From: an uncultured Rhizobiaceae bacterium
Lineage (GTDB): Bacteria; Pseudomonadota; Alphaproteobacteria; Rhizobiales; Rhizobiaceae
Assembly: GCA_958296345.1 (NCBI GenBank)
Contig: CATQIJ010000013.1
Coordinates: 558,001 to 622,000 of the forward strand
DNA length: 64,000 nt
Direction of reading: 5' to 3'
Shown here: one piece after another, positions 18,390 through 29,229 of the stretch
How the letters are laid out: the number at the start of each line of letters is the position of its first letter
Position numbering within the stretch: the stretch's first letter is position 1
The notes under the pieces: model-generated
What the model was told of the DNA's origin: nothing
Seen by the model: only the letters and a program-made list of their open reading frames with translations
Databases searched by the model: none
Translations under genes and position numbers: made by a program

Positions 18390-19796
18390 TTAGATGTGTA
18401 GGGGTTTTCCGTGTGTAGCAAGTGCTGCTTCTCTAACAACTTCTGAGAGAGTTGGGTGCGCATGACATGTTCTGCCTAGATCTTCAGATGATCCGCCGAA
18501 CTCCATCAAGACAGCGCATTCGTGAATCATATCGCCAGCACCAAAGCCTACAATATGAACACCAAGAACACGGTCCGTCGTTTTTTCAGCTAGAAATTTT
18601 ACAAAACCCTCTGTTTGGTTCATTGCGCGTGCACGGCCATTTGCCATGAACGGGAATTGGCCTACTACATAATCTACGTCAGCAGCTTTTAATTCTTCTT
18701 CGGTTTTACCAACAGATGCTACTTCAGGCATGGTGTAAACAACGCCCGGAATAACATCGTAATTAACGTGTCCTGCTTGGCCTGCAATGGTTTCAGCTAC
18801 GGCAACACCTTCATCTTCGGCTTTGTGAGCGAGCATTGGCCCTTCGGTTACATCGCCAATTGCCCAAATGCCTTCGACGTTAGTTTTCCAATGGCTTGTT
18901 TTAACTTTGCCACGTTCGACTTCGACGCCTGCTGCCTCAAGACCAAGATTATCCGTGTAAGGGCGGCGACCTGTAGCAACTAGAACGATATCTGCATCGA
19001 GTATTTGCGTATCACCACCTGCAACAGGTTCAAAAGATACACTTGCACCTTTACCCTTTTTCTCAACGCCAGTAACTTTTGAGGAAAGATGAAATTTGAA
19101 GCCTTGCTTTTTTAACATTCTTTGGAATTGTTTAGAAACGTCATTATCCATGCCGCCTAGAATTGTATCAAGGTATTCAACAACCGTTACTTCGCTGCCT
19201 AAGCGGTTCCACACAGAGCCCATTTCAAGGCCAATAACGCCGCCGCCGACAATAACCATTTTCTTAGGAACAGATGAAAGTGCAATTGCACCGGTTGAAG
19301 AGACGATTGTCTTCTCATCGATATCAACTTCAAGGCCTGGAATACCAGCAACATCAGAGCCTGTTGCAATAACAATATTTTTAGCAGTAACTTCTTGTGC
19401 TTTACCCTTATCATCAGTGACAGTTACTTTGCCCTGCCCAGCGATTGAGCCAGTACCATGAAAGACGTCGACTTTGTTCTTTTTCATAAGATAAGCGACG
19501 CCATCAACATTAGCTTTTACGGTGTTATCTTTGTGCGCCATCATGGCTTTCAGGTTTAGCTTTGGTTTTCCAACATCAATACCTAATGCTTCCATACCGT
19601 GATTTGCTTCTGCAAACATTTCTGAGGCGTGAAGAAGTGCTTTTGATGGAATACAGCCAACATTTAAACATGTGCCACCAAGCGTTGCGCTTTTTTCGAT
19701 GATGGCTGTTTTCAAACCTAACTGTCCGCATTTAATTGCGCAGACATAACCACCCGGTCCTGAGCCAATGATTACTACGTCGTATGTGTCAGCCAT
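18390..19796 (-). CDS. lpd: Dihydrolipoyl dehydrogenase (E3)
   Basis: The 468-residue flavoenzyme reoxidises lipoyl groups of 2-oxoacid dehydrogenases with NAD. It has the FAD motif GSGPGG (11-16), the redox disulfide [12 protein letters not shown] (about 40-51), the NAD motif [11 protein letters not shown] and the C-terminal HAHPTLSE with the catalytic histidine. It closes the minus-strand series sucA, sucB, MAPEG, lpd, so it is probably the E3 of the 2-oxoglutarate dehydrogenase complex. Confidence 0.96.
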   Translation of the reverse strand: MADTYDVVIIGSGPGGYVCAIKCGQLGLKTAIIEKSATLGGTCLNVGCIPSKALLHASEMFAEANHGMEALGIDVGKPKLNLKAMMAHKDNTVKANVDGVAYLMKKNKVDVFHGTGSIAGQGKVTVTDDKGKAQEVTAKNIVIATGSDVAGIPGLEVDIDEKTIVSSTGAIALSSVPKKMVIVGGGVIGLEMGSVWNRLGSEVTVVEYLDTILGGMDNDVSKQFQRMLKKQGFKFHLSSKVTGVEKKGKGASVSFEPVAGGDTQILDADIVLVATGRRPYTDNLGLEAAGVEVERGKVKTSHWKTNVEGIWAIGDVTEGPMLAHKAEDEGVAVAETIAGQAGHVNYDVIPGVVYTMPEVASVGKTEEELKAADVDYVVGQFPFMANGRARAMNQTEGFVKFLAEKTTDRVLGVHIVGFGAGDMIHECAVLMEFGGSSEDLGRTCHAHPTLSEVVREAALATHGKPLHI

Positions 19797-19847
19797 GATA
19801 ATTGCGAGCCTTTTAGTCTGTCTTGTTAAACGTGGATACTTTTAAGT

Positions 19848-20246
19848 TTATGTAACTTGCCCAAGCAAAGGCCAAGCAAGCATTACATTTCCTACCATTG
19901 AAACTGCCCATGCGATGGTGCGTAAAAATGGAATGCCAATGATGTATAGCGGAATATAAGCAATGCGCGCCCAAAAATAGAGTTGTACTGCAATTGCACT
20001 GGTTGAATCCCAGCTTTCAGTAACGTGAACAATTAATACGAGTGCCGCAAAGACAGGAAAGGTCTCCAACATATTGTAATAAGCTCGTTCAAAGCGGCCA
20101 CCAATACCAGTTGTAAGAACTTCATCATCCCGTGAGCCAGCAAGACCCATAAAACCGTTTGTCAAAAATCCAGCACCCGCTTGGAGCACCATTTGGATGA
20201 GTACAAGGAAGATGGCGAAAATTAGATATTGTAGTTCGATGGACAT
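19848..20246 (-). CDS. MAPEG family membrane protein
   Basis: This 132-residue protein has four hydrophobic helices with FERAYYNMLETFPVFAALV, the MAPEG pattern (ER...N..E..P.F). The track starts two codons earlier, but GGAG lies 7 bases before the second ATG at 20244-20246 (MSIELQYLIF), which is therefore preferred. MAPEG members include glutathione-dependent enzymes, though bacterial ones are mostly uncharacterised. The gene sits between sucB and lpd on the same strand; this insertion inside the OGDH gene series does not by itself imply a role in the complex. Confidence 0.88.
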   Translation of the reverse strand: MSIELQYLIFAIFLVLIQMVLQAGAGFLTNGFMGLAGSRDDEVLTTGIGGRFERAYYNMLETFPVFAALVLIVHVTESWDSTSAIAVQLYFWARIAYIPLYIIGIPFLRTIAWAVSMVGNVMLAWPLLGQVT

Positions 20247-20287
20247 ATGCATTCTCCAAAAGTTTATTCAGTACCAAGTTTACCAGA

Positions 20288-21766
20288 TTATAAATCCAAA
20301 ACCAGACGTTCTGGATCTTCTAGGCTTTCTTTTACGCGTACCAAGAATGTTACGGCCTCTTTTCCGTCAACAACTCTGTGATCGTATGATAATGCTAGAT
20401 ACATCATTGGGCGGATAACAATCTCGCCATTTACAACAACAGGGCGCTGGTCAATCTTGTGCATCCCGAGAATGCCAGATTGAGGTGAGTTTAGAATTGG
20501 TGTCGACATTAGTGAGCCGTAAACACCACCGTTAGAGATTGTAAATGTTCCACCTTGCATATCAGCCATCGAAAGATTGCCATCGCGAGCTTTGCGGCCC
20601 AGATTACCAATTTCTTTTTCAACTTCTGCAATAGACATTGCATCTGCATCGCGCACAACAGGAACAACAAGCCCTTTATCTGTTCCTACGGCTACACCAA
20701 TATGGGCAAAGTTTTTATATACGAGGTCTGTGCCATCAATCTCTGCATTAACTGCAGGAATTTCTTCTAGTGCATGGCAAACTGCTTTGGTGAAGAAACC
20801 CATGAAACCTAGTTTCACGCCATGTTTCTTTTCAAAGAGGTCTTTATATTTTTTGCGCATTTCCATAACAGCGGTCATGTCGACTTCATTGAAGGTCGTC
20901 AGCATAGCTGCTGTATTTTGTGCGTCTTTTAAGCGGCGTGCAATGGTTTGGCGAAGACGTGTCATCCGGACGCGTTCTTCACGCGGTGCATCATTAGTTG
21001 GTGCGCGCGCTGCTACGGGTGATGGAGTGCTTGATGCTTTTTGTGCATCTTCCTTTAAGACTTGTCCACGTTTGCCAGAACCTTGAACAGAAGCAGGATC
21101 AATGCCTTTTTCGGTAAGGATTTTCTGAGCAGATGGAGACGCAGGCATTTTTGAATCGCTTGCGGCGGCTGGTGCCGCAGTAGTCGTTGTCGTACCGCCA
21201 GATGCTACTGCTCCAGCAGCACCTTCTTCGATTTTGACTAATATTTCACCAACTTGAACTGTATCACCAGTTGCAGACATGATCTCTACAATTTTGCCAG
21301 AGACAGGCGACATGACTTCTTGTGCAGCTTTATCTGTTTCAAGTTCTACAATAGCTTCATCAACGGAAACACTATCGCCAACTTTTTTGTACCATTCACC
21401 AACACCAGCCTCTGTGACAGATTCACCAGCACTTGGAACTGGAACTTCGATAATTTTAGAGCCGCCGCTTGTGCCACCAATGCCATCTGCTTTGGTTGCA
21501 GCAGCAGTTGTTGGAGTAGTTGCTACCCCGCCTTCTGCAATCAAGCCGAGTAAAGCTCCGACTTCTACCGTTTCACCTTCTTTGACTGAGATATCACCAA
21601 GCACGCCAGCAGTTGGTGCTGGGACTTCAATGGAAACTTTATCTGTTTCAAGCTCTACGATAGGTTCATCAATTGCGACTGCTTCACCTGGTTTTTTCAA
21701 CCATTGACCTACAGTTGCTTCGCTTACTGATTCACCTAATGTTGGTACGCGGATTTCATTTGCCAT
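20288..21766 (-). CDS. sucB: 2-oxoglutarate dehydrogenase E2, two lipoyl domains
   Basis: The 492-residue dihydrolipoyl succinyltransferase has two lipoyl domains, each with a lipoylation motif (VELETDKV near residue 42, VELETDKA near 145), an E3-binding domain ([20 protein letters not shown]) and the catalytic acyltransferase domain ending [13 protein letters not shown]. Linkers are Ala/Thr/Gly-rich. Many SucB proteins have one lipoyl domain and about 410 residues; two are known in some alphaproteobacteria. It follows sucA on the minus strand across a 170-bp gap with a hairpin repeat array. Confidence 0.95.
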   Translation of the reverse strand: MANEIRVPTLGESVSEATVGQWLKKPGEAVAIDEPIVELETDKVSIEVPAPTAGVLGDISVKEGETVEVGALLGLIAEGGVATTPTTAAATKADGIGGTSGGSKIIEVPVPSAGESVTEAGVGEWYKKVGDSVSVDEAIVELETDKAAQEVMSPVSGKIVEIMSATGDTVQVGEILVKIEEGAAGAVASGGTTTTTAAPAAASDSKMPASPSAQKILTEKGIDPASVQGSGKRGQVLKEDAQKASSTPSPVAARAPTNDAPREERVRMTRLRQTIARRLKDAQNTAAMLTTFNEVDMTAVMEMRKKYKDLFEKKHGVKLGFMGFFTKAVCHALEEIPAVNAEIDGTDLVYKNFAHIGVAVGTDKGLVVPVVRDADAMSIAEVEKEIGNLGRKARDGNLSMADMQGGTFTISNGGVYGSLMSTPILNSPQSGILGMHKIDQRPVVVNGEIVIRPMMYLALSYDHRVVDGKEAVTFLVRVKESLEDPERLVLDL

Positions 21767-21788
21767 GCTTCAGTTTCTCTTCTTTTTT

Positions 21789-21894
21789 GCAAACAATTCA
21801 GTAGGAATTGCTTTGCTATCTTTGTTTGCGAACAAACCAAAAGGGTTTGCTTTGCTTTATTTATTGGTGAACAATTCAATTAGAATTGCTTCAT
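21789..21894 (-). repeat. Three 39-bp tandem hairpin units between sucA and sucB
   Basis: Three units with stem starts at 21794, 21833 and 21872 repeat exactly every 39 bp. Stems are CAATTC/GAATTG, CAAACC/GGTTTG and CAATTC/GAATTG, each around a 5-base loop and flanked by G(C/T)(A/G)AA on one side and CTT(T/C) on the other. The middle stem differs from the others on both sides so that pairing is kept, which points to a conserved RNA or DNA fold. The rest of the gap (21767-21936) holds no gene. Confidence 0.8.
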
Positions 21895-21936
21895 ATTGTT
21901 GCTTATGATCAACTCATAAAGAGCGCTTCATAATAT

Positions 21937-24918
21937 TTATTTTGCATCCCCTAATGCATCTTCAAGAAATGCCTCTAGTTCATGTAAATGCCTGGACATT
22001 TGACCTGTAGCAGGTGATGCCGCTGCTGCTCGACCCGTGTATCTTGCACGCTGATGTTTTGCATCGATATGTTCGAATACCCATTGCAGATATGGTTCAA
22101 TAAATGACCAAGCGCCCATGTTCTTTGGTTCTTCCTGACACCATACCATCTCTGCATTTTTAAAACGCGAGAGTTCTGTGATTAATGCTTTTGCAGGGAA
22201 TGGGTAAAGTTGCTCTAGACGTAAGAGATAGACATCATCAAGACCGCGTTTTTCACGTTCTTCAAGAAGATCAAAATAAACCTTACCTGAACACATAACT
22301 ACGCGTTTGATTTTATTGTCTTTGACTAGTTTTGTACCTTGGTAGTTTTTGTCGTCAGCATCATCCCACAGGAGGCGGTGGAAACTGCTGTCTCCATAAA
22401 ATTCTTCTAATCGTGACACGGCTCGTTTATGACGGAGCAATGATTTTGGTGTCATTAAAATCAGCGGTTTACGGAAATCACGACGAACCTGACGGCGTAA
22501 AATATGGAAGTAATTTGCTGGCGTCGTACAGTTCGCAACTTGCATGTTGTCTTGCGCACAAAGTTGTAGGAAACGCTCTAACCTTGCTGATGAGTGTTCT
22601 GGCCCCTGCCCTTCATAACCATGGGGTAGAAGCATTACGAGACCCGACATGCGTAACCATTTACTCTCGCCTGATGAAATAAACTGATCGATTACAACTT
22701 GAGCTCCATTAACAAAATCACCGAACTGCCCTTCCCATATCGTCAAAGCATTTGGGCGGGTTAGGGAGTAGCCATATTCGTAACCAAGAACAGCTTCTTC
22801 TGAAAGCATTGAGTTGATTACATCATATTCTTCTTGGTCTTTGGAAATGTTATTTAGCGGCGTATAGCGACTTTCATCTAACTGATCGTAAAGCACTGAG
22901 TGGCGTTGTGAGAAAGTACCACGTTCGCAGTCCTGACCTGATAAGCGAACGGTGTGTTTTTCATCGACCATGGCGCCAAATGCTAGTGCCTCACCCATGC
23001 CCCAATCAATACCTTCACCTGTATCAATCATCTTTCGGCGACTATCCATTAGGCGTTGTACGGTTTTGTGAATGTTGAAACTCTCTGGGACTTCGGTAAT
23101 TTTTTTACCAATATCTGAAATTTTCTTTTTTGTGATACCAGTTTTACCGCGACGTGTTTCATCTTCATTGTCAGCAATTTTTAAACCAGACCATGCACCA
23201 TCAAGCCAATCAGCTTTATTTGGTTTGTAGTTTTGCCCAGCTTCATATTCAGTTTCTAGGAAATTGCGCCATTCATCGCGCATTGTTTTATATTCTTCAG
23301 CTGTAATTAAACCTTCTGAAATGAGCTTGTTACTGTAGATGGTTGCTGTTGTTTCATGTGCACGAATGTTTTCATACATCAATGGCTGTGTAAACGCTGG
23401 CTCATCGCCTTCATTGTGCCCAAAGCGTCTGTAGCAGAACATGTCTACAACAACAGGTTTGCGGAAAAGCTGACGATATTCTGTTGCAACCTTAGCTGCA
23501 AAGGTAACCGCTTCTGGATCATCGCCATTAACATGGAAAATTGGTGCTTCAATCATTTTTGCCACATCAGATGGATAAGGTGATGAGCGAGAGAAGCGAG
23601 GATTGGTTGTAAAGCCAATCTGGTTGTTGATGATGAAGTGAACTGAACCACCTGTGCGGTGACCTTTTAGGCCTGAAAGACCAAAACATTCAGCAACAAC
23701 GCCCTGCCCCGCAAAGGCTGCATCACCATGAAGTAGCAATGGCATAACTGTATCGCGTGGACGTGAGCCTCGTTCATTTTTTGGCTCAAATTTATCTTGC
23801 TTGGCGCGTACTTTGCCCAAAACAACTGGATTTACGATTTCAAGGTGCGATGGGTTTGCTGTTAGGGATAAATGGACCTCGTTACCGTCAAACTCACGGT
23901 CAGAAGATGCGCCTAGGTGATATTTAACATCGCCTGAACCTTCAACTTCATCTGGCTTGAAAGAACCGCCTTTAAATTCGTTGAAAATCGCCCGGTGGGG
24001 TTTGCCCATCACGTTAGCAAGTACGTTCAATCGACCACGGTGCGCCATGCCAAGGATGATTTCCTTAAGGCCCATCTGACCGCCACGTTTAATGATTTGC
24101 TCAAGTGCTGGAACAAGCGCTTCGCCGCCATCAAGACCAAAGCGTTTTGTACCTTTGTATTTGATATCGATGTATTGCTCAAAGCCTTCAGCTTCTACTA
24201 ATTTACGCAGAATAGCTTTTTTACCTTCGATGGTAAAAGCAACGCCTTTGTCTGGTCCTTCGATGCGTTCTTGTAGCCAACCTTTTTCTTGTGGGTTGGA
24301 AATATGCATGAACTCAATGCCGATGGTCGAGCAATATGTTCTTTGAAGGATTTCTACCATTTCTGGTATGGTGGCAAATTCTAGACCCAACATGCCATCG
24401 ATGAATATTTTTCGGTCGTAGTCAGCTTCTGAAAAGCCATAGTTTGAAGGCAGAAGCTCGTTGTAGGCTTCTTTTTTTCCAGCAATTTTTAAAGGGTCGA
24501 GATCAGCATGTAAGTGGCCACGCATACGGTATGCGCGGATCATCATAATTGCTGAAACTGAATCGCGAGTAGAGCGCAAAACATGGTCGCCATCTGATGG
24601 CTCACCTTTTGTTGCTGCTTGGGCTTTAATTTTATCGCCTACATGTTTTTCAACAACAGGCCAGTCGCCATCTAGGGCTGAAACGAGTTCGCCGTTCGCG
24701 TGAATTGGCCAATGGGGTTTTTTCCACGAAGCGCCTTCTGCATTTTTTGTGATGTCGCCTGCATCGTCATTTAATTCTGAGAAAAAGGTCTGCCAGTCGT
24801 TGCTTACTGAACTTGGGTCCTTCTGGTATTGAGCATAAATTTCTTCAATATAACCTGCGTTACCACCGTATAAAAAAGATGTGTTAGAAAATTCTTTGTT
24901 AGAATTTTGCTCTGCCAT
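21937..24918 (-). CDS. sucA: 2-oxoglutarate dehydrogenase E1
   Basis: The 993-residue thiamine-diphosphate enzyme decarboxylates 2-oxoglutarate and loads the lipoyl groups of SucB. Its N-terminus has the OGDH-specific FLYGGNAGYIEEIY segment that tethers E1 to the complex; GMAHRGRLNVL, GDAAFAGQGV and the ThDP-binding region follow, and the C-terminal half has EGQFGDFVNGAQVVIDQF. Length and motifs are normal. It lies 87 bp after mdh on the same strand, with a strong hairpin in the gap and no sucC or sucD between. Confidence 0.96.
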   Translation of the reverse strand: MAEQNSNKEFSNTSFLYGGNAGYIEEIYAQYQKDPSSVSNDWQTFFSELNDDAGDITKNAEGASWKKPHWPIHANGELVSALDGDWPVVEKHVGDKIKAQAATKGEPSDGDHVLRSTRDSVSAIMMIRAYRMRGHLHADLDPLKIAGKKEAYNELLPSNYGFSEADYDRKIFIDGMLGLEFATIPEMVEILQRTYCSTIGIEFMHISNPQEKGWLQERIEGPDKGVAFTIEGKKAILRKLVEAEGFEQYIDIKYKGTKRFGLDGGEALVPALEQIIKRGGQMGLKEIILGMAHRGRLNVLANVMGKPHRAIFNEFKGGSFKPDEVEGSGDVKYHLGASSDREFDGNEVHLSLTANPSHLEIVNPVVLGKVRAKQDKFEPKNERGSRPRDTVMPLLLHGDAAFAGQGVVAECFGLSGLKGHRTGGSVHFIINNQIGFTTNPRFSRSSPYPSDVAKMIEAPIFHVNGDDPEAVTFAAKVATEYRQLFRKPVVVDMFCYRRFGHNEGDEPAFTQPLMYENIRAHETTATIYSNKLISEGLITAEEYKTMRDEWRNFLETEYEAGQNYKPNKADWLDGAWSGLKIADNEDETRRGKTGITKKKISDIGKKITEVPESFNIHKTVQRLMDSRRKMIDTGEGIDWGMGEALAFGAMVDEKHTVRLSGQDCERGTFSQRHSVLYDQLDESRYTPLNNISKDQEEYDVINSMLSEEAVLGYEYGYSLTRPNALTIWEGQFGDFVNGAQVVIDQFISSGESKWLRMSGLVMLLPHGYEGQGPEHSSARLERFLQLCAQDNMQVANCTTPANYFHILRRQVRRDFRKPLILMTPKSLLRHKRAVSRLEEFYGDSSFHRLLWDDADDKNYQGTKLVKDNKIKRVVMCSGKVYFDLLEEREKRGLDDVYLLRLEQLYPFPAKALITELSRFKNAEMVWCQEEPKNMGAWSFIEPYLQWVFEHIDAKHQRARYTGRAAAASPATGQMSRHLHELEAFLEDALGDAK

Positions 24919-24963
24919 TTTCCGAAGCCTTATCTCTTGTCAATATTTATTCAAAAGGTATAG

Positions 24964-24998
24964 GGCGGCTAGAAGTCTATGAGTGTCTTCTAGCCGCC
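24964..24998 (-). promoter_or_regulatory. Perfect 12-bp hairpin in the mdh-sucA gap
   Basis: GGCGGCTAGAAG and CTTCTAGCCGCC pair perfectly around an 11-base loop. Read on the minus strand the stem is followed by CCTATACCTTTTG, so the T-tract is weak and displaced. It could be a partial terminator after mdh or a 3'-end stabilising structure left after processing. Confidence 0.75.
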
Positions 24999-25005
24999 AT
25001 AAGTA

Positions 25006-26123
<1,118 letters not shown>

Positions 26124-26129
26124 GAATTT

Positions 26130-27263
26130 CTAAGCACCTATGTATTCTCGGGACTGCATTTCATGCAATCTGGAGATTGTTCTCTTGAATTCAAACGCTT
26201 CCGTACCAGATGTTGCTGTATAAAGTTTGTCTGGTTTGGCTTCGGAAGAGACAACAATACGAATATGATTATCGTAGAGTGTATCAATTAGTAAAATAAA
26301 GCGCTTTGCTGCGTTATGATCTTCGCGTTGCATGACGGGAATATCTTCCAGAAATACTGTATGATAATTTCTAGCCATTGCTAAATAATCCGCAGCGCTT
26401 CGTGGTTCTAGGCAAAGAGTGGCAAACGGAACTCTAGCTACACCGGCTGCTGATTGGGGTATTTCAAGTTTTCTACCTTTTAATTCTAAGGTTTCAGGTG
26501 AAACTTTCGTAGCTCCAGTAAGGCGTAGCCAAGTTTCATCCATAGCTTTTTTAGTATTGTTGTCTAATGGCGTGTAGTAAACAGGAGCTTGATCTAATTT
26601 TTCTAATCTGAAGTCTGTTCTTGCATCTAAGTTAAAAATACTAACGTTCTCAGTGAGTAAATCTATAAAAGGTAAGAATATTTTACGGTTTAAACCATTC
26701 GTATATAGATTTTCAGGCGCTACATTAGAGGTTGCAACAATAACTACACCTTCATCGAACATTGCCTCAAACAAACGCCCTAAAATCATTGCATCGGCTA
26801 TATCTGTAACTGTGAATTCGTCAAAACATAGAACACTTGCGTCTTCTGCTAAAGCTTCAGCAATTGTTGGGATGGGGTCTTCTTCTTTTGTTTCGCCATG
26901 TTTATAAGCTTGGCGGTGTTTATGAATTCGCTCTTGAGCATCTTGCATAAAGTCGTTGAAGTGCGCGCGGCGCTTGCGCTTATGAGGTAGAATTTCAAAA
27001 AACATATCCATCAACATGGATTTACCGCGCCCTACATCGCCCCAAATATAGATGCCTTTAATAGTTTCGGGTGCTTTTTTGCTAAATAACCATCCAAGTG
27101 AGCTAGATTTTCTAGAAAGTCGCTTTTTCTCAAGCTTGGCAAGAAGTTCATCAAACTGAGTGACAAGTATTGATTGATTTGGGTCAGATTCTATCTGACC
27201 AGCTGCTATGAGTTTTTCATAGGCTGTGTTCATTCTTTGTGGATTTAGATTTCTCGTGTCCAT
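26130..27263 (-). CDS. zapE: Cell division protein ZapE (AFG1-like ATPase)
   Basis: This 377-residue P-loop ATPase shows Walker A GDVGRGKSMLMD, Walker B VLCFDEF and the family region RRAHFNDFMQDAQERIHKH. ZapE/AFG1 proteins act at the membrane or division ring and in protein quality control. The ATG at 27261-27263 (MDTRNLN) is preferred to the TTG three codons earlier; a further ATG at 27233 is possible because no strong ribosome site is seen at either. It lies upstream of mdh on the same strand, a pairing I recall from other Hyphomicrobiales. Confidence 0.92.
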   Translation of the reverse strand: MDTRNLNPQRMNTAYEKLIAAGQIESDPNQSILVTQFDELLAKLEKKRLSRKSSSLGWLFSKKAPETIKGIYIWGDVGRGKSMLMDMFFEILPHKRKRRAHFNDFMQDAQERIHKHRQAYKHGETKEEDPIPTIAEALAEDASVLCFDEFTVTDIADAMILGRLFEAMFDEGVVIVATSNVAPENLYTNGLNRKIFLPFIDLLTENVSIFNLDARTDFRLEKLDQAPVYYTPLDNNTKKAMDETWLRLTGATKVSPETLELKGRKLEIPQSAAGVARVPFATLCLEPRSAADYLAMARNYHTVFLEDIPVMQREDHNAAKRFILLIDTLYDNHIRIVVSSEAKPDKLYTATSGTEAFEFKRTISRLHEMQSREYIGA

Positions 27264-27323
27264 GATACGCAATCATATGCAAAAGTTTACGATTGCAAAC
27301 TGAAAACTAAAGTTATGCTAAGT

Positions 27324-27890
27324 TTATCTTGAAAAAGAGATTGGCTTGCCAGAAGCTGTAGTGCCAGCGTAACGTTCGCTACCTACAGAGCCTAGGCTAG
27401 CAACTTGACTGCCATTTCCATCTACTAGGACAACTCTTGAGCCTTTAACGTCCCAAGCTGTTACAGTGCTTAGCTCTGGGGAGTTACAACGTAATGTTGT
27501 TGCGCGGTAGCCGCCAGACCATTTAGTGAAAGCAAGAATCGCCCGACATTGAGAGCTATCCGAAGCAACATTCCAAGAGCCAGCTAATGGTTCGTGGGTT
27601 AAAGGCTCTGTGTTTGCAGGATTTGTATTAAGAGAAGCAACTTCAGTATTCACTTCTTGTGAAGCATCAGTACTAGATACTTGCGGAGCAGTTGGTGCAT
27701 CTAAACTGGTTGATGCATCAGCAGTTTCTGAAATTGGATCTAATTGAGTTGTCTCAACATTTCCCGATGGTACAGAAGGTAAAGGCTGCGGCGGAGTGCG
27801 CGTACTAACATTCAAAGCATTCGTTGAGCGTGTACAACCCGCAACGGCAATTGCCATCATCAAAATTGCGAGTGAAGTTTTTAGACCCAT
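27324..27890 (-). CDS. Omp19-like lipoprotein with AprI/Inh domain
   Basis: The 188-residue protein has a lipoprotein signal (MGLKTSLAILMMAIAVAGC, lipobox VAGC, Cys 19), a Pro/Thr/Ser-rich linker and a C-terminal AprI/Inh-type beta-barrel domain (GSWNVASDSSQCRAILAF to ASGKPISFSR). The overall layout and the ending resemble Brucella Omp19, a protease-inhibitor-like outer-membrane lipoprotein. Two cysteines in the barrel (SQCRA, TLRCNS) fit the conserved disulfide. It likely sits in the outer membrane facing the periplasm or surface. This is one of the better taxonomic hints in the window. Confidence 0.85.
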   Translation of the reverse strand: MGLKTSLAILMMAIAVAGCTRSTNALNVSTRTPPQPLPSVPSGNVETTQLDPISETADASTSLDAPTAPQVSSTDASQEVNTEVASLNTNPANTEPLTHEPLAGSWNVASDSSQCRAILAFTKWSGGYRATTLRCNSPELSTVTAWDVKGSRVVLVDGNGSQVASLGSVGSERYAGTTASGKPISFSR

Positions 27891-28165
27891 AATTCATGCC
27901 CTTATATTGATAGGCGGTACTTAGTTTATATTTGTAGCCACAATATGGCCTGTAATAGCTAAAAGAAGGTTAACCAGTCCTTAATTGTGCCGTAGCGGAA
28001 GGTTAGTCACATATATAAAGAAATTTATCAAGCCAAATAATATTTTGGTCTAATAATATAAAATAGGCAAAAATAAGCCACTTTTGGGCCATGCTTGATT
28101 TAGTATCTTCTCTCGCTTAAGTAATAAGTAGTGAAATCTATGAAATTTCATTGGAGGAGATAATT

Positions 28166-29161
28166 ATGAAAATCATTAAAAAAGTCGCTTTGGCTTTTAC
28201 ATTCACAGTTGCAACAACAGTAGGTGCTTTTGCTGCATGTGATGCAGGTGAAACTGTTATCAAGTTTAGCCACGTAACAAACACAGATAAACATCCTAAA
28301 GGCATCGCTGCTTCTGTACTTCAAGAACGCGTTAATAAAGAGATGAACGGTAAAGCTTGTATGGAAGTTTTCCCGAACTCAACTTTATATGATGATAACA
28401 AAGTACTTGAAGCGCTTTTAAATGGTGATGTTCACCTAGCAGCACCGTCACTTTCCAAGTTTGAGAAATTTACCAAAAAATTCCGCATCTTTGATTTGCC
28501 GTTCATGTTTGCAAATATCGATGCAGTGGATGCTTTCCAAAACTCTGATGCGGGTAATGATTTAAAAGATTCTATGGTGAAGCGTGGACTTAAAGGCTTG
28601 GCTTTTTGGCATAATGGTATGAAGCAAATGTCTGCAAGTGTTCCCCTTGTGAACCCATCAGATGCGAAAGGCTTGAAATTCCGTGTTCAGGCTTCTGACG
28701 TGCTTGTGGCTCAGTTCGAGCAACTTGGCGCTAGCCCACAAAAAATGTCTTTCAAAGAAGTTTACGGCGGTCTTCAAACCAAGGTTATTGATGGTCAAGA
28801 AAATACTTGGTCAAACATCTATGGTAAGAAGTTCTTTGAAGTGCAGGATGGAACTACTGAAACAAACCACGGCATTATTGACTATCTAGTTGTGACATCT
28901 GATGAGTGGTTGGCTGGTCTTGAGGCTGGTACGCGTGATCAACTTCTTACAATTCTTAAAGAAGTTACTGAGAGCCGTAACAAAGAGTCTTTTGCGGTAA
29001 ACGAAGCTAACAAAGCTAAAGTTGTTGAAGCTGGCGGTGTTGTTCGCACTTTGACAGATGAGCAACGTCAAGCTTGGGTTGATGCATTGAAGCCAGTTTG
29101 GTCTAAGTTTGAAGGCGATATTGGAGCTGATCTAATCGCTGCTGCTCAAGGCACAAACTAA
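28166..29161 (+). CDS. dctP: TRAP transporter substrate-binding protein DctP
   Basis: The 331-residue periplasmic protein has a signal peptide ending VGAFA and the DctP fold, with the carboxylate-binding arginine expected in the GLKFRVQAS segment and the QENTWSNIYG signature. The ATG at 28166 follows a strong GGAGGAG; the track start 5 codons earlier is inside that site. The ligand is likely a C4-dicarboxylate or similar organic acid, but DctP specificity is not readable by eye. The upstream 275 bp contain no gene and presumably hold the promoter. Confidence 0.93.
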   Translation: MKIIKKVALAFTFTVATTVGAFAACDAGETVIKFSHVTNTDKHPKGIAASVLQERVNKEMNGKACMEVFPNSTLYDDNKVLEALLNGDVHLAAPSLSKFEKFTKKFRIFDLPFMFANIDAVDAFQNSDAGNDLKDSMVKRGLKGLAFWHNGMKQMSASVPLVNPSDAKGLKFRVQASDVLVAQFEQLGASPQKMSFKEVYGGLQTKVIDGQENTWSNIYGKKFFEVQDGTTETNHGIIDYLVVTSDEWLAGLEAGTRDQLLTILKEVTESRNKESFAVNEANKAKVVEAGGVVRTLTDEQRQAWVDALKPVWSKFEGDIGADLIAAAQGTN

Positions 29162-29180
29162 GTTCTCAAATGAAGTAATA

Positions 29181-29214
29181 CTTCTACGGCAGTGCAATTG
29201 TGCTGCCGTAGAAG
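29181..29214 (+). promoter_or_regulatory. Perfect 12-bp hairpin between dctP and dctQ
   Basis: CTTCTACGGCAG and CTGCCGTAGAAG pair perfectly around a 10-base loop, 19 bp after the dctP stop, followed by CACTTTAGG with no T-run. Such intercistronic stems commonly stabilise the upstream binding-protein message and lower expression of the membrane subunits. That role is inferred. Confidence 0.8.
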
Positions 29215-29229
29215 CACTTTAGGTAAAAA

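Noticed and set aside
20577-21707. Long ORFs on the plus strand opposite sucB
   Set aside because: They are shadows of a strongly supported conserved gene.
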